This document shows positions 1 through 6,296 of a stretch of 7,499 nt of DNA, one piece after another. The notes under the pieces were generated by a model. That model was not told where the DNA came from, ran no database searches, and was given only the letters and a program-made list of their open reading frames with translations. Positions within the stretch are counted from its first letter, which is position 1. Each line of letters begins with the position of its first letter. The translations under genes and the position numbers were made by a program. Source of the DNA: Candidatus Saccharimonadota bacterium (GTDB taxonomy: Bacteria; Patescibacteriota; Saccharimonadia; Saccharimonadales; SLHW01); assembly GCA_007135955.1 (NCBI GenBank), contig SLHW01000038.1, positions 1 through 7,499 of the forward strand, in the 5' to 3' direction.

Positions 1-1533
1 CGCTCTATCGAAGAGACGCTTCCCGAGTGGCTAATTGATAATCAGCAGCTCATTTCGCGCAGTGAAGCGCTTTCTCAGCTACATTTTCCTGACTCTAGCG
101 AAAAGCTCACAGCAGCGAAGACTCGCTATGGCTTTGAAGAGGTCTTTGAGTTAACACTTGCTGCGCTGATAAATAAAGCTGAATTTCGACGGGATACAGC
201 GTTAATAGTGCCTTTTCAAAAAGAGCTCGCTATCAAGTTTGTTGCTGAGCTACCGTTTGATTTAACTGACAGTCAACGTCGGGCTGTCTGGCAAATATAC
301 CAAGATATGGAGCGGAGTGAGCCGATGAACCGATTACTAGAAGGTGACGTTGGGTCCGGCAAGACGGTTGTCGCTTGTATGGCAGCAGTTATGGCGATGC
401 AGGCAGGCTATCAAGTTGCTTTTATGGCGCCGACTGAACTGCTTGCTACGCAACATTTTGCCACTATCAAGAAGTTACTTCACCCGCTTGGCTTTTCGGA
501 TAATGTTGCATTATTAACAGGTGGACTAAGCACTAAGCAAAAGACCCAGTCTCATAAAAAGATTGCTGATGGATCAGTAAAGTTTATTGTTGGAACCCAC
601 GCTTTAATAACCGAGAAGGTTACCATGCAGCAACTTGGCTTAGTGATTGTTGACGAGCAGCATCGTTTTGGCGTCGACCAACGAAAAAAACTCCAAGAAA
701 AAGCCGGCCATATGCCACATGTGCTTCACATGACAGCGACCCCGATACCGCGTAGTCTCGCCCTAACGCTCTACGGCGAACTGGATATATCACTACTCAA
801 AGAAAAACCAGCCGAGCGTAAAACTGTTATTACTACTTTAGCTACTGCAAAAGGTCGAGAACAGATGTATCGTGACGCACGCCAGCAGCTAGAGGCAGGC
901 AGACAAGTCTTTGTTGTCTGTCCGCTGATAGAACCATCGGAAGCATTAAAAGTGCCTTCAGCTACAACTATGTATGAATCATTAATAAGTGGAGCGTTTC
1001 GTAAGTATCGAGTTGGCTTACTTCATGGTAAACAAAAACCAATTGAAAAAGAAAAGGTGATGCAAGCATTTCTCAGGCATGAACTTGACATTATTGTTGC
1101 CACAACCGTCATTGAAGTGGGCGTAGATGTGCCAAATGCTACTATGATGATTATTGAAGGTGCCGAGCGATTCGGTCTGGCGCAGCTACACCAATTACGA
1201 GGTCGGGTGGGTCGCTCTCATCACCAAGCCCATTGTTATCTTGTCACTTCAGAGAATGTTCAGCCAAGTCGTCGCTTGCGAGCACTTGAGTCATCGTATG
1301 ATGGCTTCCGGCTGGCTGAGCTTGACCTCGAACTACGGGGTCCGGGGTCATTGTTTAGCACCATGCAGCATGGAGCACTTGACCTACGGGTTGCATCACT
1401 AACCGATACTGAACTAATCGAGTCCGCTAGAGCTTCGGCACGAGAGTTCCTTGATAAAAAAGAGGATTTGTTACAATACCCAGAGCTACATAAACGAGTC
1501 AGTCGGCTACGCACAGTGACAAATCTTCATTAA
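1..1533 (+). CDS. recG: ATP-dependent DNA helicase RecG (5' end outside the window)
   Basis: RecG is a superfamily 2 double-strand DNA translocase that regresses stalled replication forks and branch-migrates Holliday junctions. The reading frame is open from base 1, so the 511 visible residues are the C-terminal part of a protein that is usually about 680-700 residues; the N-terminal wedge/OB region is mostly missing. Visible motifs, numbered within the fragment, are Walker A GDVGSGKT at 115-122, the DEQH box at 218-221 followed by RFG, motif III TATPIPR at about 245-251, motif V around ATTVIEVGVDVPNA at about 367-380, and motif VI QLRGRVGRS at about 398-406. The RecG-type C-terminal segment with ELDLELRGPG follows and ends in TAA. 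All helicase motifs look intact. The GTG at 208 is internal and is not the start, because the family similarity continues upstream of it. Only 54 bases separate recG from the next gene and no terminator hairpin is visible, so readthrough is possible. Confidence 0.97.
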   Translation, partial: RSIEETLPEWLIDNQQLISRSEALSQLHFPDSSEKLTAAKTRYGFEEVFELTLAALINKAEFRRDTALIVPFQKELAIKFVAELPFDLTDSQRRAVWQIYQDMERSEPMNRLLEGDVGSGKTVVACMAAVMAMQAGYQVAFMAPTELLATQHFATIKKLLHPLGFSDNVALLTGGLSTKQKTQSHKKIADGSVKFIVGTHALITEKVTMQQLGLVIVDEQHRFGVDQRKKLQEKAGHMPHVLHMTATPIPRSLALTLYGELDISLLKEKPAERKTVITTLATAKGREQMYRDARQQLEAGRQVFVVCPLIEPSEALKVPSATTMYESLISGAFRKYRVGLLHGKQKPIEKEKVMQAFLRHELDIIVATTVIEVGVDVPNATMMIIEGAERFGLAQLHQLRGRVGRSHHQAHCYLVTSENVQPSRRLRALESSYDGFRLAELDLELRGPGSLFSTMQHGALDLRVASLTDTELIESARASAREFLDKKEDLLQYPELHKRVSRLRTVTNLH

Positions 1534-1587
1534 TCATCAAGTCCGCACACGATTTCTTAACGTAATTCGAAGGAAAGATATAACAAA

Positions 1588-2424
1588 ATGTATTCTGGTT
1601 CAACCATGACAAAATTTTCTGGTCGGATTATTGGTGCGCACCAGAAAATTGACAAGGTCGCTCGTAAACACCTGGGTAAAATCACTGATACAGAGCTTCG
1701 CTTTCCAGCTAAGCGCGATATTCTGCGGTTTGAGGGTAAAAATGGGCCCGATGGCATAAAACGCAAAAGTCCTGCCAAGGATGAACCCTGGCATTACTAT
1801 AGTCCGTTTGATAAATCAGACTCTGGGCTACTTGAATTAATCCGTGAGCACTATGAAAATCTCGTCAAGCAACTCAAAAAAGGCAGCAATGAAAGTGCAG
1901 CCTTCGAGGCAGCATGGCTGTCACACGCCCTGGTTGATGGGCTCACACCAGCTCACCATTATCCATACGAGAAAGAGTTAGTTTCACTGCGTGGTGGTGA
2001 ACCAATCGAGGGCCGCACGACCATCTTTAAAAAAATCGTGATGCCTGGCCAATCCGCTAAAGATCGCCTGAAGAATAACTGGAAGATGTGGGGACCGAAA
2101 GGACTGATTACAACCCATGGATTGTTTGAGTGGGGCATTGCGATGCTCATTGCACCTCTCGGTTTTGGTGAAGCTGTACCAACGGATGAAGACATTGAGA
2201 CGCTTGAAGAAGTCGGCTATCTTGAGCTGTTTCAGCGAGCTGCGAGAGAAATTGCTGCCCTTGAGATGTATGACCGTTACTACCAAACTGGCTGGACACC
2301 GAAGCTCGCCCATCAAGTCCGCCACAAACTTGGCCCGACTATTGTTAAATGCGTCACACTTACTTGGCATAGCGCCTGTATCGACGCCGGAGTAATCGAG
2401 CCGACGGCTCGTAAAGAATTGTGA
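1588..2424 (+). CDS. Putative zinc-dependent phospholipase C / S1-P1 nuclease-fold protein
   Basis: This 278-residue protein has no assigned name. I read a trinuclear-zinc ligand pattern like that of Bacillus cereus phospholipase C and S1/P1 nucleases: H18; D55 in GPDG; H69 in PWHYY; H113-x3-D117 followed by P121 and H123 (HALVDGLTPAH); and H177-x3-E181 (HGLFE). Order and most spacings fit the fold. H123 to H177 is longer than usual, implying an insert of roughly 30-40 residues. No signal peptide or membrane segment is evident at the N-terminus, whereas characterised relatives are secreted and use the mature N-terminal Trp as a ligand, so this one may act inside the cell. AGGAAAG at 1571-1577 lies 10 bases before ATG 1588. 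ATG 1606 (Met7) is an alternative start, and a promoter-like pair (TTAACG 1557-1562, TATAAC 1579-1584) would favour it. The TGA stop overlaps the rsmD start. Substrate unknown: lipid, nucleic acid or another phosphoester. Metal-site reading moderately confident; function uncertain. Confidence 0.78.
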   Translation: MYSGSTMTKFSGRIIGAHQKIDKVARKHLGKITDTELRFPAKRDILRFEGKNGPDGIKRKSPAKDEPWHYYSPFDKSDSGLLELIREHYENLVKQLKKGSNESAAFEAAWLSHALVDGLTPAHHYPYEKELVSLRGGEPIEGRTTIFKKIVMPGQSAKDRLKNNWKMWGPKGLITTHGLFEWGIAMLIAPLGFGEAVPTDEDIETLEEVGYLELFQRAAREIAALEMYDRYYQTGWTPKLAHQVRHKLGPTIVKCVTLTWHSACIDAGVIEPTARKEL

Positions 2425-2954
2425 TGCGTGTAGTCGCAGGCAGGCTAAGAGGTAGAATATTCGGCTCACCTCGTACCAAGCGAACTCATCCTATGAGCGA
2501 TCGTATGCGAGGCGCATTATTCAATACACTTGGAGATATTGAAGGCTTAAGCGTTCTTGACGCGTTTGCTGGCACCGGTGCGATAGCCATCGAATCGATT
2601 AGTCGAGGCGCCAGACAAGCTACTGCCATTGAACGAGATAAGTCAGCGTATCAGCTTCTCGTAGAAAATATCGAATCGCTTGAATGCGAACAGCAGATTA
2701 AGGCGACGTGCGCAAATGTTGCCAGTTGGTCCAGTCAGAATAGGGAAGTAGAGTTCGATATCATTGTGTGTGATCCACCGTATCAAAAGCCACAGCATAA
2801 AACACTGAAGAAATTAGCTCAGCATCTCTCGTCAAATGGGACCTATGTCTTGTCGCTTCCTGCTGCCGAAGAGTTGTTAGTAATACCAGGCTTAAAACTG
2901 ATTAAGTCACAAAAGCACGCTGGCGGAAGCTTGCATTATTACAAACACGCCTAA
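2424..2954 (+). CDS. rsmD: 16S rRNA (guanine(966)-N2)-methyltransferase RsmD
   Basis: RsmD uses S-adenosylmethionine to methylate N2 of G966 in 16S rRNA (E. coli numbering) during assembly of the small ribosomal subunit. The 176 residues begin with the family-typical MRVVAGRLRGR, followed by the P-x-SDRMRGALFN segment at about 23-34. Next come the SAM-binding motif I LDAFAGTGAIAIES at 45-58, an acidic IER at about 69-71, and the catalytic DPPY at 117-120. It is slightly shorter than E. coli RsmD (about 198 residues) but looks complete. I chose ATG 2424 because the protein then starts as the family does; GTG 2421 in the same frame would add one residue. Either start overlaps the upstream stop (TGATG or GTGA), there is no strong Shine-Dalgarno sequence, and translation is probably coupled to the zinc-enzyme gene. 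A tRNA gene with its own promoter follows. Confidence 0.94.
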   Translation: MRVVAGRLRGRIFGSPRTKRTHPMSDRMRGALFNTLGDIEGLSVLDAFAGTGAIAIESISRGARQATAIERDKSAYQLLVENIESLECEQQIKATCANVASWSSQNREVEFDIIVCDPPYQKPQHKTLKKLAQHLSSNGTYVLSLPAAEELLVIPGLKLIKSQKHAGGSLHYYKHA

Positions 2955-2961
2955 CTTTAGT

Positions 2962-2991
2962 TTGCGTTCGAGGGCAGGCTATCGGTACAAT
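2962..2991 (+). promoter_or_regulatory. Predicted sigma70-type promoter of tRNA-Leu
   Basis: A -35 box TTGCGT (2962-2967), an 18-base spacer and a -10 box TACAAT (2986-2991) lie between rsmD and the tRNA. The start site would be near 2998, about 12 bases before the mature tRNA 5' end, which leaves a short leader for RNase P to remove. The position fits well, but the call rests on consensus matching only. Confidence 0.55.
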
Positions 2992-3009
2992 AATGTCGTT
3001 CACCTCGTT

Positions 3010-3094
3010 GGCGCGGTGGTGGAATTGGTAGACACGCTAGTCTTAGGAACTAGTGCCGCAAGGTGTGAGAGTTCGAGTCTCTCCCGCGCCACCA
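3010..3094 (+). tRNA. tRNA-Leu (anticodon UAG)
   Basis: This is a complete class II cloverleaf. The acceptor stem GGCGCGG (3010-3016) pairs with CCGCGCC (3084-3090), followed by discriminator A and an encoded CCA (3092-3094). The D-arm is GTG/CAC with a GG in its loop. The anticodon stem CTAGT/ACTAG (3037-3041 / 3049-3053) encloses the loop CTTAGGA with anticodon TAG at 3044-3046, which reads CUA and probably other CUN leucine codons. A long variable arm lies at about 3054-3066, as expected for leucine. The T-arm is GAGAG/CTCTC around TTCGAGT. Stem pairing is perfect in the acceptor, anticodon and T arms. A protein frame across this region (2962-3255) is an artefact of the tRNA sequence. Confidence 0.97.
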
Positions 3095-3252
3095 CGTCGA
3101 AATGTACAAGTGAGGTTTCTCGGATATTTGCTACAAGATCGCAAAACTCTCAGCAACCTCAATTTGCCTTCTCCTTAACTCCACAAAAAAGATTTTTTTT
3201 GCGGGGACCCCTTTATTCTTCTGGCGGCTGCAATGCTTTACTCACCCTGTTC
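3095..3252 (+). other. Non-coding gap between tRNA-Leu and hisS with potential hairpins
   Basis: I see no credible gene here. The outer arms GAGGTT (3112-3117) and AACCTC (3155-3160) can pair around an inner hairpin TTTGC (3127-3131) / GCAAA (3141-3145). A second TTTGC at 3162-3166 could instead pair with the same GCAAA, so two mutually exclusive hairpins are possible. Further on are an A6-GA-T8 tract (3185-3200) and the short palindrome GGGGACCCC (3203-3211). None of these is a classic terminator, because no GC-rich stem directly precedes the T tract. The region could be a tRNA 3' trailer, a small RNA or an hisS leader. I see no T-box specifier or conserved T-box antiterminator motif. Confidence 0.3.
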
Positions 3253-3261
3253 TGATACAAT
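3253..3261 (+). promoter_or_regulatory. Predicted extended -10 promoter of hisS
   Basis: TGATACAAT (3253-3261) is a TGn extension plus a good -10 box (TACAAT). The best -35 candidate, TGCTTT at 3234-3239, is poor, as is common for extended -10 promoters. The predicted start site near 3268 is only about 5 bases before the hisS ATG and downstream of the GGAG at 3262-3265. Either the mRNA is nearly leaderless or the true start lies further upstream. Confidence 0.4.
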
Positions 3262-3272
3262 GGAGCATAATT

Positions 3273-4562
3273 ATGACAAAGTTATCAACACAGTCGTACA
3301 AGGGTGCACGTGATTTTTATCCGGAAGACAAGCGATTACAAAGCTACCTTTTTGCTGTAATGCGTTCAGTTTGCAGCCGCTATGGCTATGAAGAGTATGA
3401 TGCACCAATTCTTGAACCGACTGATCTATATTTACAAAAAGGCAATCAAGAAATAATAAAAGAGCAGACCTATACTTTTGAAGATCGTGGTGGCAGAAGC
3501 GTGACAATGCGCACAGAGATGACCCCAACTGTGGCACGGATGGTTGCTGGCAAGCGACAAGAACTCGGCTACCCGCTGCGCTGGTATTCGATTCCGCAGT
3601 GCTGGCGTTATGAGCGGATGCAGCGTGGCCGAGGCCGTGAATTTTATCAGCTTAACATAGATATTTTTGGGGATGACTCGATTACTGCCGAGCATGAGCT
3701 TCTACTGCTTATTAGTGATTTAATGAAGTCATATGGCGCATCTGATGAGATGTATACCATCAGGGTTGGTAGTCGTCTGCTGCTTGATTATATCGCCAAA
3801 GAAATCCTCCAGCTTACTGATGATAAAAAACGACAGTTCATGAGCCTGCTGGATAAGCTGCAAAAAATCGAAGAAAAAAGCTTTTATCAACAACTCAGCG
3901 AGTTAGTTGATGGATCAAGTGAAAAAATCGATTTTGTCCGAAGGCTAACAGAGGCCAATCAACTCGCTGAGCTTGATGAAAAACTACAGCATCACGATAG
4001 TATCAGTAGACTTGAGGAGTTACTGAAGTTGTGTCGTAGCTCGGGACTTACGAATGTGTTGTTCGACCCAGCAATCACTCGTGGATTCGAGTATTACACT
4101 GACATCGTTTTTGAAGTATTTGATAGGCATCCTGAAAATAATAGGTCAATGTTTGGTGGTGGTCGCTACGATAGTCTGGTCGCTGATTTCGGTGTCGAGC
4201 CAGTCCCAACCGTCGGTTTTGGAATGGGCGATCATACTCTTCAGAACTTTTTAGAACTTCATGATTTATTGCCAGAGCTATCAACTGAAACAGATGTTTA
4301 CGTTGTTTGTGTTGGCGATACCTATCAGGCTGCAATTGGTATAGTGACCACCCTACGTGAGCAAAAGCTTAATGTTGCGCTTGACGTGAGTAATCGTAAA
4401 ATTGAGAAGTCAATCAAGGCAGCCGAGAAAAAAGCCATCGAGTATGTGCTATTTATCGGCCAATCAGAGCTAGAAAGCGGACAGTTAAGTCTACGCAATA
4501 TCCAAACCGGCGAAGAATTCAAGGCCGGCATTGACGAGATTAGCCAGAAGCTACTAGGCTAA
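3273..4562 (+). CDS. hisS: Histidine--tRNA ligase (HisRS)
   Basis: HisRS is a class II aminoacyl-tRNA synthetase that activates histidine with ATP and charges tRNA-His in the cytoplasm. At 429 residues it has normal length for the bacterial enzyme. Visible landmarks are GARDFYP at 11-17; the histidine/ATP-site segment RTEMTPTVAR at 80-89; motif 2, WRYER at 111-115 through GREFYQLNIDIFG at 121-133; the histidine-specific loop TRGFEYYTD at 269-277 (RG-hydrophobic-D/E-YY); GGGRYDSL at 295-302; and motif 3 around GFGMGD at 315-320. An alpha/beta anticodon-binding domain runs from about 341 to the end. RGFEYY in place of the common RGLDYY is a conservative variant and all catalytic segments are present. 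ATG 3273 is preceded by GGAG (3262-3265) at 7 bases. The gene probably has its own promoter, and only 51 bases separate it from tig. Confidence 0.96.
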   Translation: MTKLSTQSYKGARDFYPEDKRLQSYLFAVMRSVCSRYGYEEYDAPILEPTDLYLQKGNQEIIKEQTYTFEDRGGRSVTMRTEMTPTVARMVAGKRQELGYPLRWYSIPQCWRYERMQRGRGREFYQLNIDIFGDDSITAEHELLLLISDLMKSYGASDEMYTIRVGSRLLLDYIAKEILQLTDDKKRQFMSLLDKLQKIEEKSFYQQLSELVDGSSEKIDFVRRLTEANQLAELDEKLQHHDSISRLEELLKLCRSSGLTNVLFDPAITRGFEYYTDIVFEVFDRHPENNRSMFGGGRYDSLVADFGVEPVPTVGFGMGDHTLQNFLELHDLLPELSTETDVYVVCVGDTYQAAIGIVTTLREQKLNVALDVSNRKIEKSIKAAEKKAIEYVLFIGQSELESGQLSLRNIQTGEEFKAGIDEISQKLLG

Positions 4563-4576
4563 AACAGAGGAAACTT

Positions 4577-4605
4577 TTTACAAGCTGGCAACGGTTTGCT
4601 AGAGT
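4577..4605 (+). promoter_or_regulatory. Predicted sigma70-type promoter of tig
   Basis: A -35 box TTTACA (4577-4582), a 17-base spacer and a -10 box TAGAGT (4600-4605) with an upstream TGC extension (4597-4599) lie between hisS and tig. The predicted start site is near 4612, about 2 bases before ATG 4614, which would make the transcript essentially leaderless. Confidence 0.5.
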
Positions 4606-4613
4606 GGAAACTT

Positions 4614-5900
4614 ATGCACATAGAGATTACACGACCAACCAAAACATCAGCAGTATTGACAGTAAAGGCTGACAAGGCTGAACTCGAAGAAGTACGTCGC
4701 GACGTCCTAAAAAAATTAGGCAAAGACGTAAAAGTTTCTGGCTTTCGGACCGGTAGGGTGCCGCCAGAAGTTGTCGAGAAGAACATCAACCAGCAGCTAT
4801 ATCAACAAGAATTTATTGAAGAGGTCGTTCAACGGCTTTATCCCAAGGCGGCAAAAGAGCATAATCTCCGACCAGTTGATCGACCAGAGCTTGCAATTAA
4901 GTCATTTGTACCATTTACCGAGCTTACTTTTGAGGCGAAGGTTGCTGTGCTCGGTGAGGTGAAGCTTCCTGATTACAAAAAAATCAAACTGGAGCGAAAG
5001 ACTGCTGAAGTTACTAAAAAAGAGGTTGACGAAGTAATTGAAAATCTCCTTACTCAGTCCGCTGAGAAAAAATCAGTAAAGCGAACCGCAAAAAACGGCG
5101 ATCAAGTGCTAATCGACTTTGCCGGAAAAGATACAGACGGCAAAGCCATCAAGGGTGCTGATGGTAAAGATTATCCATTAGTACTTGGCAGCAAAACCTT
5201 TATTCCTGGTTTTGAGGATAACCTCGAGGGCAAGAAGGCTGGTGATGAAACCACCTTCGATGTGATTTTTCCTAAAGATTACGGTGTTTCAACGCTTGCT
5301 GGTGAAAAAGTGACATTCACTGTATCTATCAAAGACGTTAAAGAGGTTGTAAAACCGAAGCTCGATGATGCTTTTGCTAAGACCGTAGGTCCTGTCGAGT
5401 CAGTCGATCAGCTTCGTAAGGATATCGAAAAAGAATTACAGATTGAGAAGCAACGTCAATCTGATACTCAGTATGAGTCAGAGCTAGTTCGTAAAATCAC
5501 TAAATATACTAAGCTGGATATTCCGCAGGCACTCATCGACGATCAGATTGGTCGTATGATGGATGAACTCAAACAAAATTTGACGTACCGTGGCCAAACA
5601 ATCAAAGAATTTTTAGAATTAAAGGGTACGACTGAAGAAGATTACAAAAAGAAAGAGCTCGCTGAGCAGGCCGAAGAACGTGTTAAAGCAAGTATTGTGC
5701 TCAGTGAAATTTCTGAAAAAGAAAACATTCAGGTAACTCCCGAAGAGCTCGAGATGCGGATGCAGGTACTCAAAGGCCAATATCAAGACCCGCAGATGCA
5801 GCAAGAACTTGATAAGCCAGAATCTCGTCACAATATCGCTTCTCGGATGTTGAGCGAAAAAACAGTCGCCCAACTAGCAGCCTATGCTACAAAAGATTGA
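4614..5900 (+). CDS. tig: Trigger factor (ribosome-associated chaperone and prolyl isomerase)
   Basis: Trigger factor binds at the ribosomal exit tunnel next to protein L23 and shields nascent chains; its FKBP-like domain isomerises prolyl bonds. The 428 residues match the usual length and three-part layout. The N-terminal ribosome-binding domain carries the signature GFRTGRVP at 43-50 (GFRxGxxP). The FKBP-type domain spans about 160-244 and includes NGDQVLIDFAG, FIPGFEDNLEGKKAGD and FPKDYG. The long helical C-terminal substrate-cradling domain runs from about 250 and is rich in Lys, Glu and Gln. I chose ATG 4614 because the N-terminus MHIEITRPTKTS then resembles the family. An in-frame TTG at 4596 would add six residues but lies inside the predicted promoter and lacks a nearby ribosome binding site. 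Shine-Dalgarno pairing at 4614 is also weak. The TGA stop (5898-5900) is part of the -35 box of the next gene. ClpP, another proteostasis gene, lies two genes downstream. Confidence 0.96.
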   Translation: MHIEITRPTKTSAVLTVKADKAELEEVRRDVLKKLGKDVKVSGFRTGRVPPEVVEKNINQQLYQQEFIEEVVQRLYPKAAKEHNLRPVDRPELAIKSFVPFTELTFEAKVAVLGEVKLPDYKKIKLERKTAEVTKKEVDEVIENLLTQSAEKKSVKRTAKNGDQVLIDFAGKDTDGKAIKGADGKDYPLVLGSKTFIPGFEDNLEGKKAGDETTFDVIFPKDYGVSTLAGEKVTFTVSIKDVKEVVKPKLDDAFAKTVGPVESVDQLRKDIEKELQIEKQRQSDTQYESELVRKITKYTKLDIPQALIDDQIGRMMDELKQNLTYRGQTIKEFLELKGTTEEDYKKKELAEQAEERVKASIVLSEISEKENIQVTPEELEMRMQVLKGQYQDPQMQQELDKPESRHNIASRMLSEKTVAQLAAYATKD

Positions 5901-5925
5901 CATATACTCATAAAAGTATTAAAAT
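5897..5925 (+). promoter_or_regulatory. Strong promoter for the 90-residue ORF, probably leaderless
   Basis: A perfect -35 box TTGACA (5897-5902), an optimal 17-base spacer and a near-perfect -10 box TAAAAT (5920-5925) precede the ATG at 5932. The predicted start site, 7 bases after the -10, is the A of that ATG. The -35 box overlaps the tig stop codon. No Shine-Dalgarno sequence lies between the -10 and the ATG, consistent with leaderless translation. Confidence 0.68.
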
Positions 5926-5931
5926 AGTCTT

Positions 5932-6204
5932 ATGGATTACATTAGTCAAAAACGAGATATCCTCCCAGAGAGCACAGAAGCTACTAGTTCTCAATCTGAA
6001 TTAGCTGAGATGGATTCCCGTAAGTTAGTCCGAGGGCTACGCGGTCTTTTCAGAGTTGCTGGAGAGCAGATCGAATTAATTACCCGCCAACCTGCAAAAG
6101 AGGCAGCTGCAAGGCAGCTAAAATATTATTACCCAGATACAGATTTTGGCCCGCTGAACAACGAATCAATATTCATGGGTGAAGAAGATACCAAAAATAG
6201 TTAG
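5932..6204 (+). CDS. Small protein of unknown function (90 residues)
   Basis: I do not recognise this family. The N-terminal third (about 1-28) is rich in Ser, Thr, Glu and Gln and is probably disordered. The middle, from MDSRKLVRGLRGLF (27-40) to about residue 70, is predicted by eye to be helical and amphipathic, with basic and hydrophobic residues. The acidic tail (about 71-90) ends in EEDTKNS. I see no signal peptide, membrane segment, cysteine or metal motif, so it is presumably cytoplasmic. Support for a real gene comes from the near-consensus promoter whose start site falls on the ATG, the fit of the frame between tig and the next ORF, and base composition like its neighbours. A role in protein quality control or stress is only a guess from position between tig and clpP. 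An internal ATG at 6010 could give a shorter product but has no visible ribosome binding site. Confidence 0.72.
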   Translation: MDYISQKRDILPESTEATSSQSELAEMDSRKLVRGLRGLFRVAGEQIELITRQPAKEAAARQLKYYYPDTDFGPLNNESIFMGEEDTKNS

Positions 6205-6296
6205 TGTTTGACTTTCGCATTCTCGCAATACACTAAAATTTATGTTAATATCTGCTTAACATAAGCGTTTAAGATAAAAGCAGTGTGTAATAAAAA
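6205..6296 (+). promoter_or_regulatory. AT-rich leader/promoter region of the 203-residue ORF
   Basis: TTGACT (6208-6213) could be a -35 box, but its possible -10 partners are badly spaced: TACACT 6229-6234 at 15 bases and TAAAAT 6234-6239 at 20. Closer to the gene, TGTAAT (6286-6291) could be a -10 for a nearly leaderless transcript from about 6298. A short inverted repeat GCTTA-ACA-TAAGC (6254-6266) could be an operator half-site pair or a small hairpin. No Shine-Dalgarno sequence precedes ATG 6297. The promoter is probably somewhere here, but its exact position is unclear. Confidence 0.3.

Noticed and set aside
208..210. GTG as the recG start codon
   Set aside because: The frame is open to base 1 and upstream residues continue RecG-like sequence, so the codon is internal.
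1984..2469. 161-residue antisense open frame
   Set aside because: It is a shadow of the zinc-enzyme gene and the rsmD start on the other strand. The + strand frames carry recognisable motifs and the antisense frame carries none.
3184..3211. A6-GA-T8 tract followed by GGGGACCCC as a rho-independent terminator
   Set aside because: No GC-rich hairpin directly precedes the T tract, and the GC palindrome follows it and has only a one-base loop.
2962..3255. 97-residue open frame overlapping the tRNA gene
   Set aside because: It reads straight through tRNA-Leu; the peptide is the familiar spurious translation of a tRNA. There is no ribosome binding site or protein-like composition beyond it.
3095..3272. 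T-box riboswitch upstream of hisS
   Set aside because: The conserved T-box antiterminator sequence and a terminator hairpin were not found.
4596..4613. TTG at 4596 as the tig start
   Set aside because: It lies inside the predicted -10 region, has no nearby ribosome binding site, and gives an N-terminus unlike the family.
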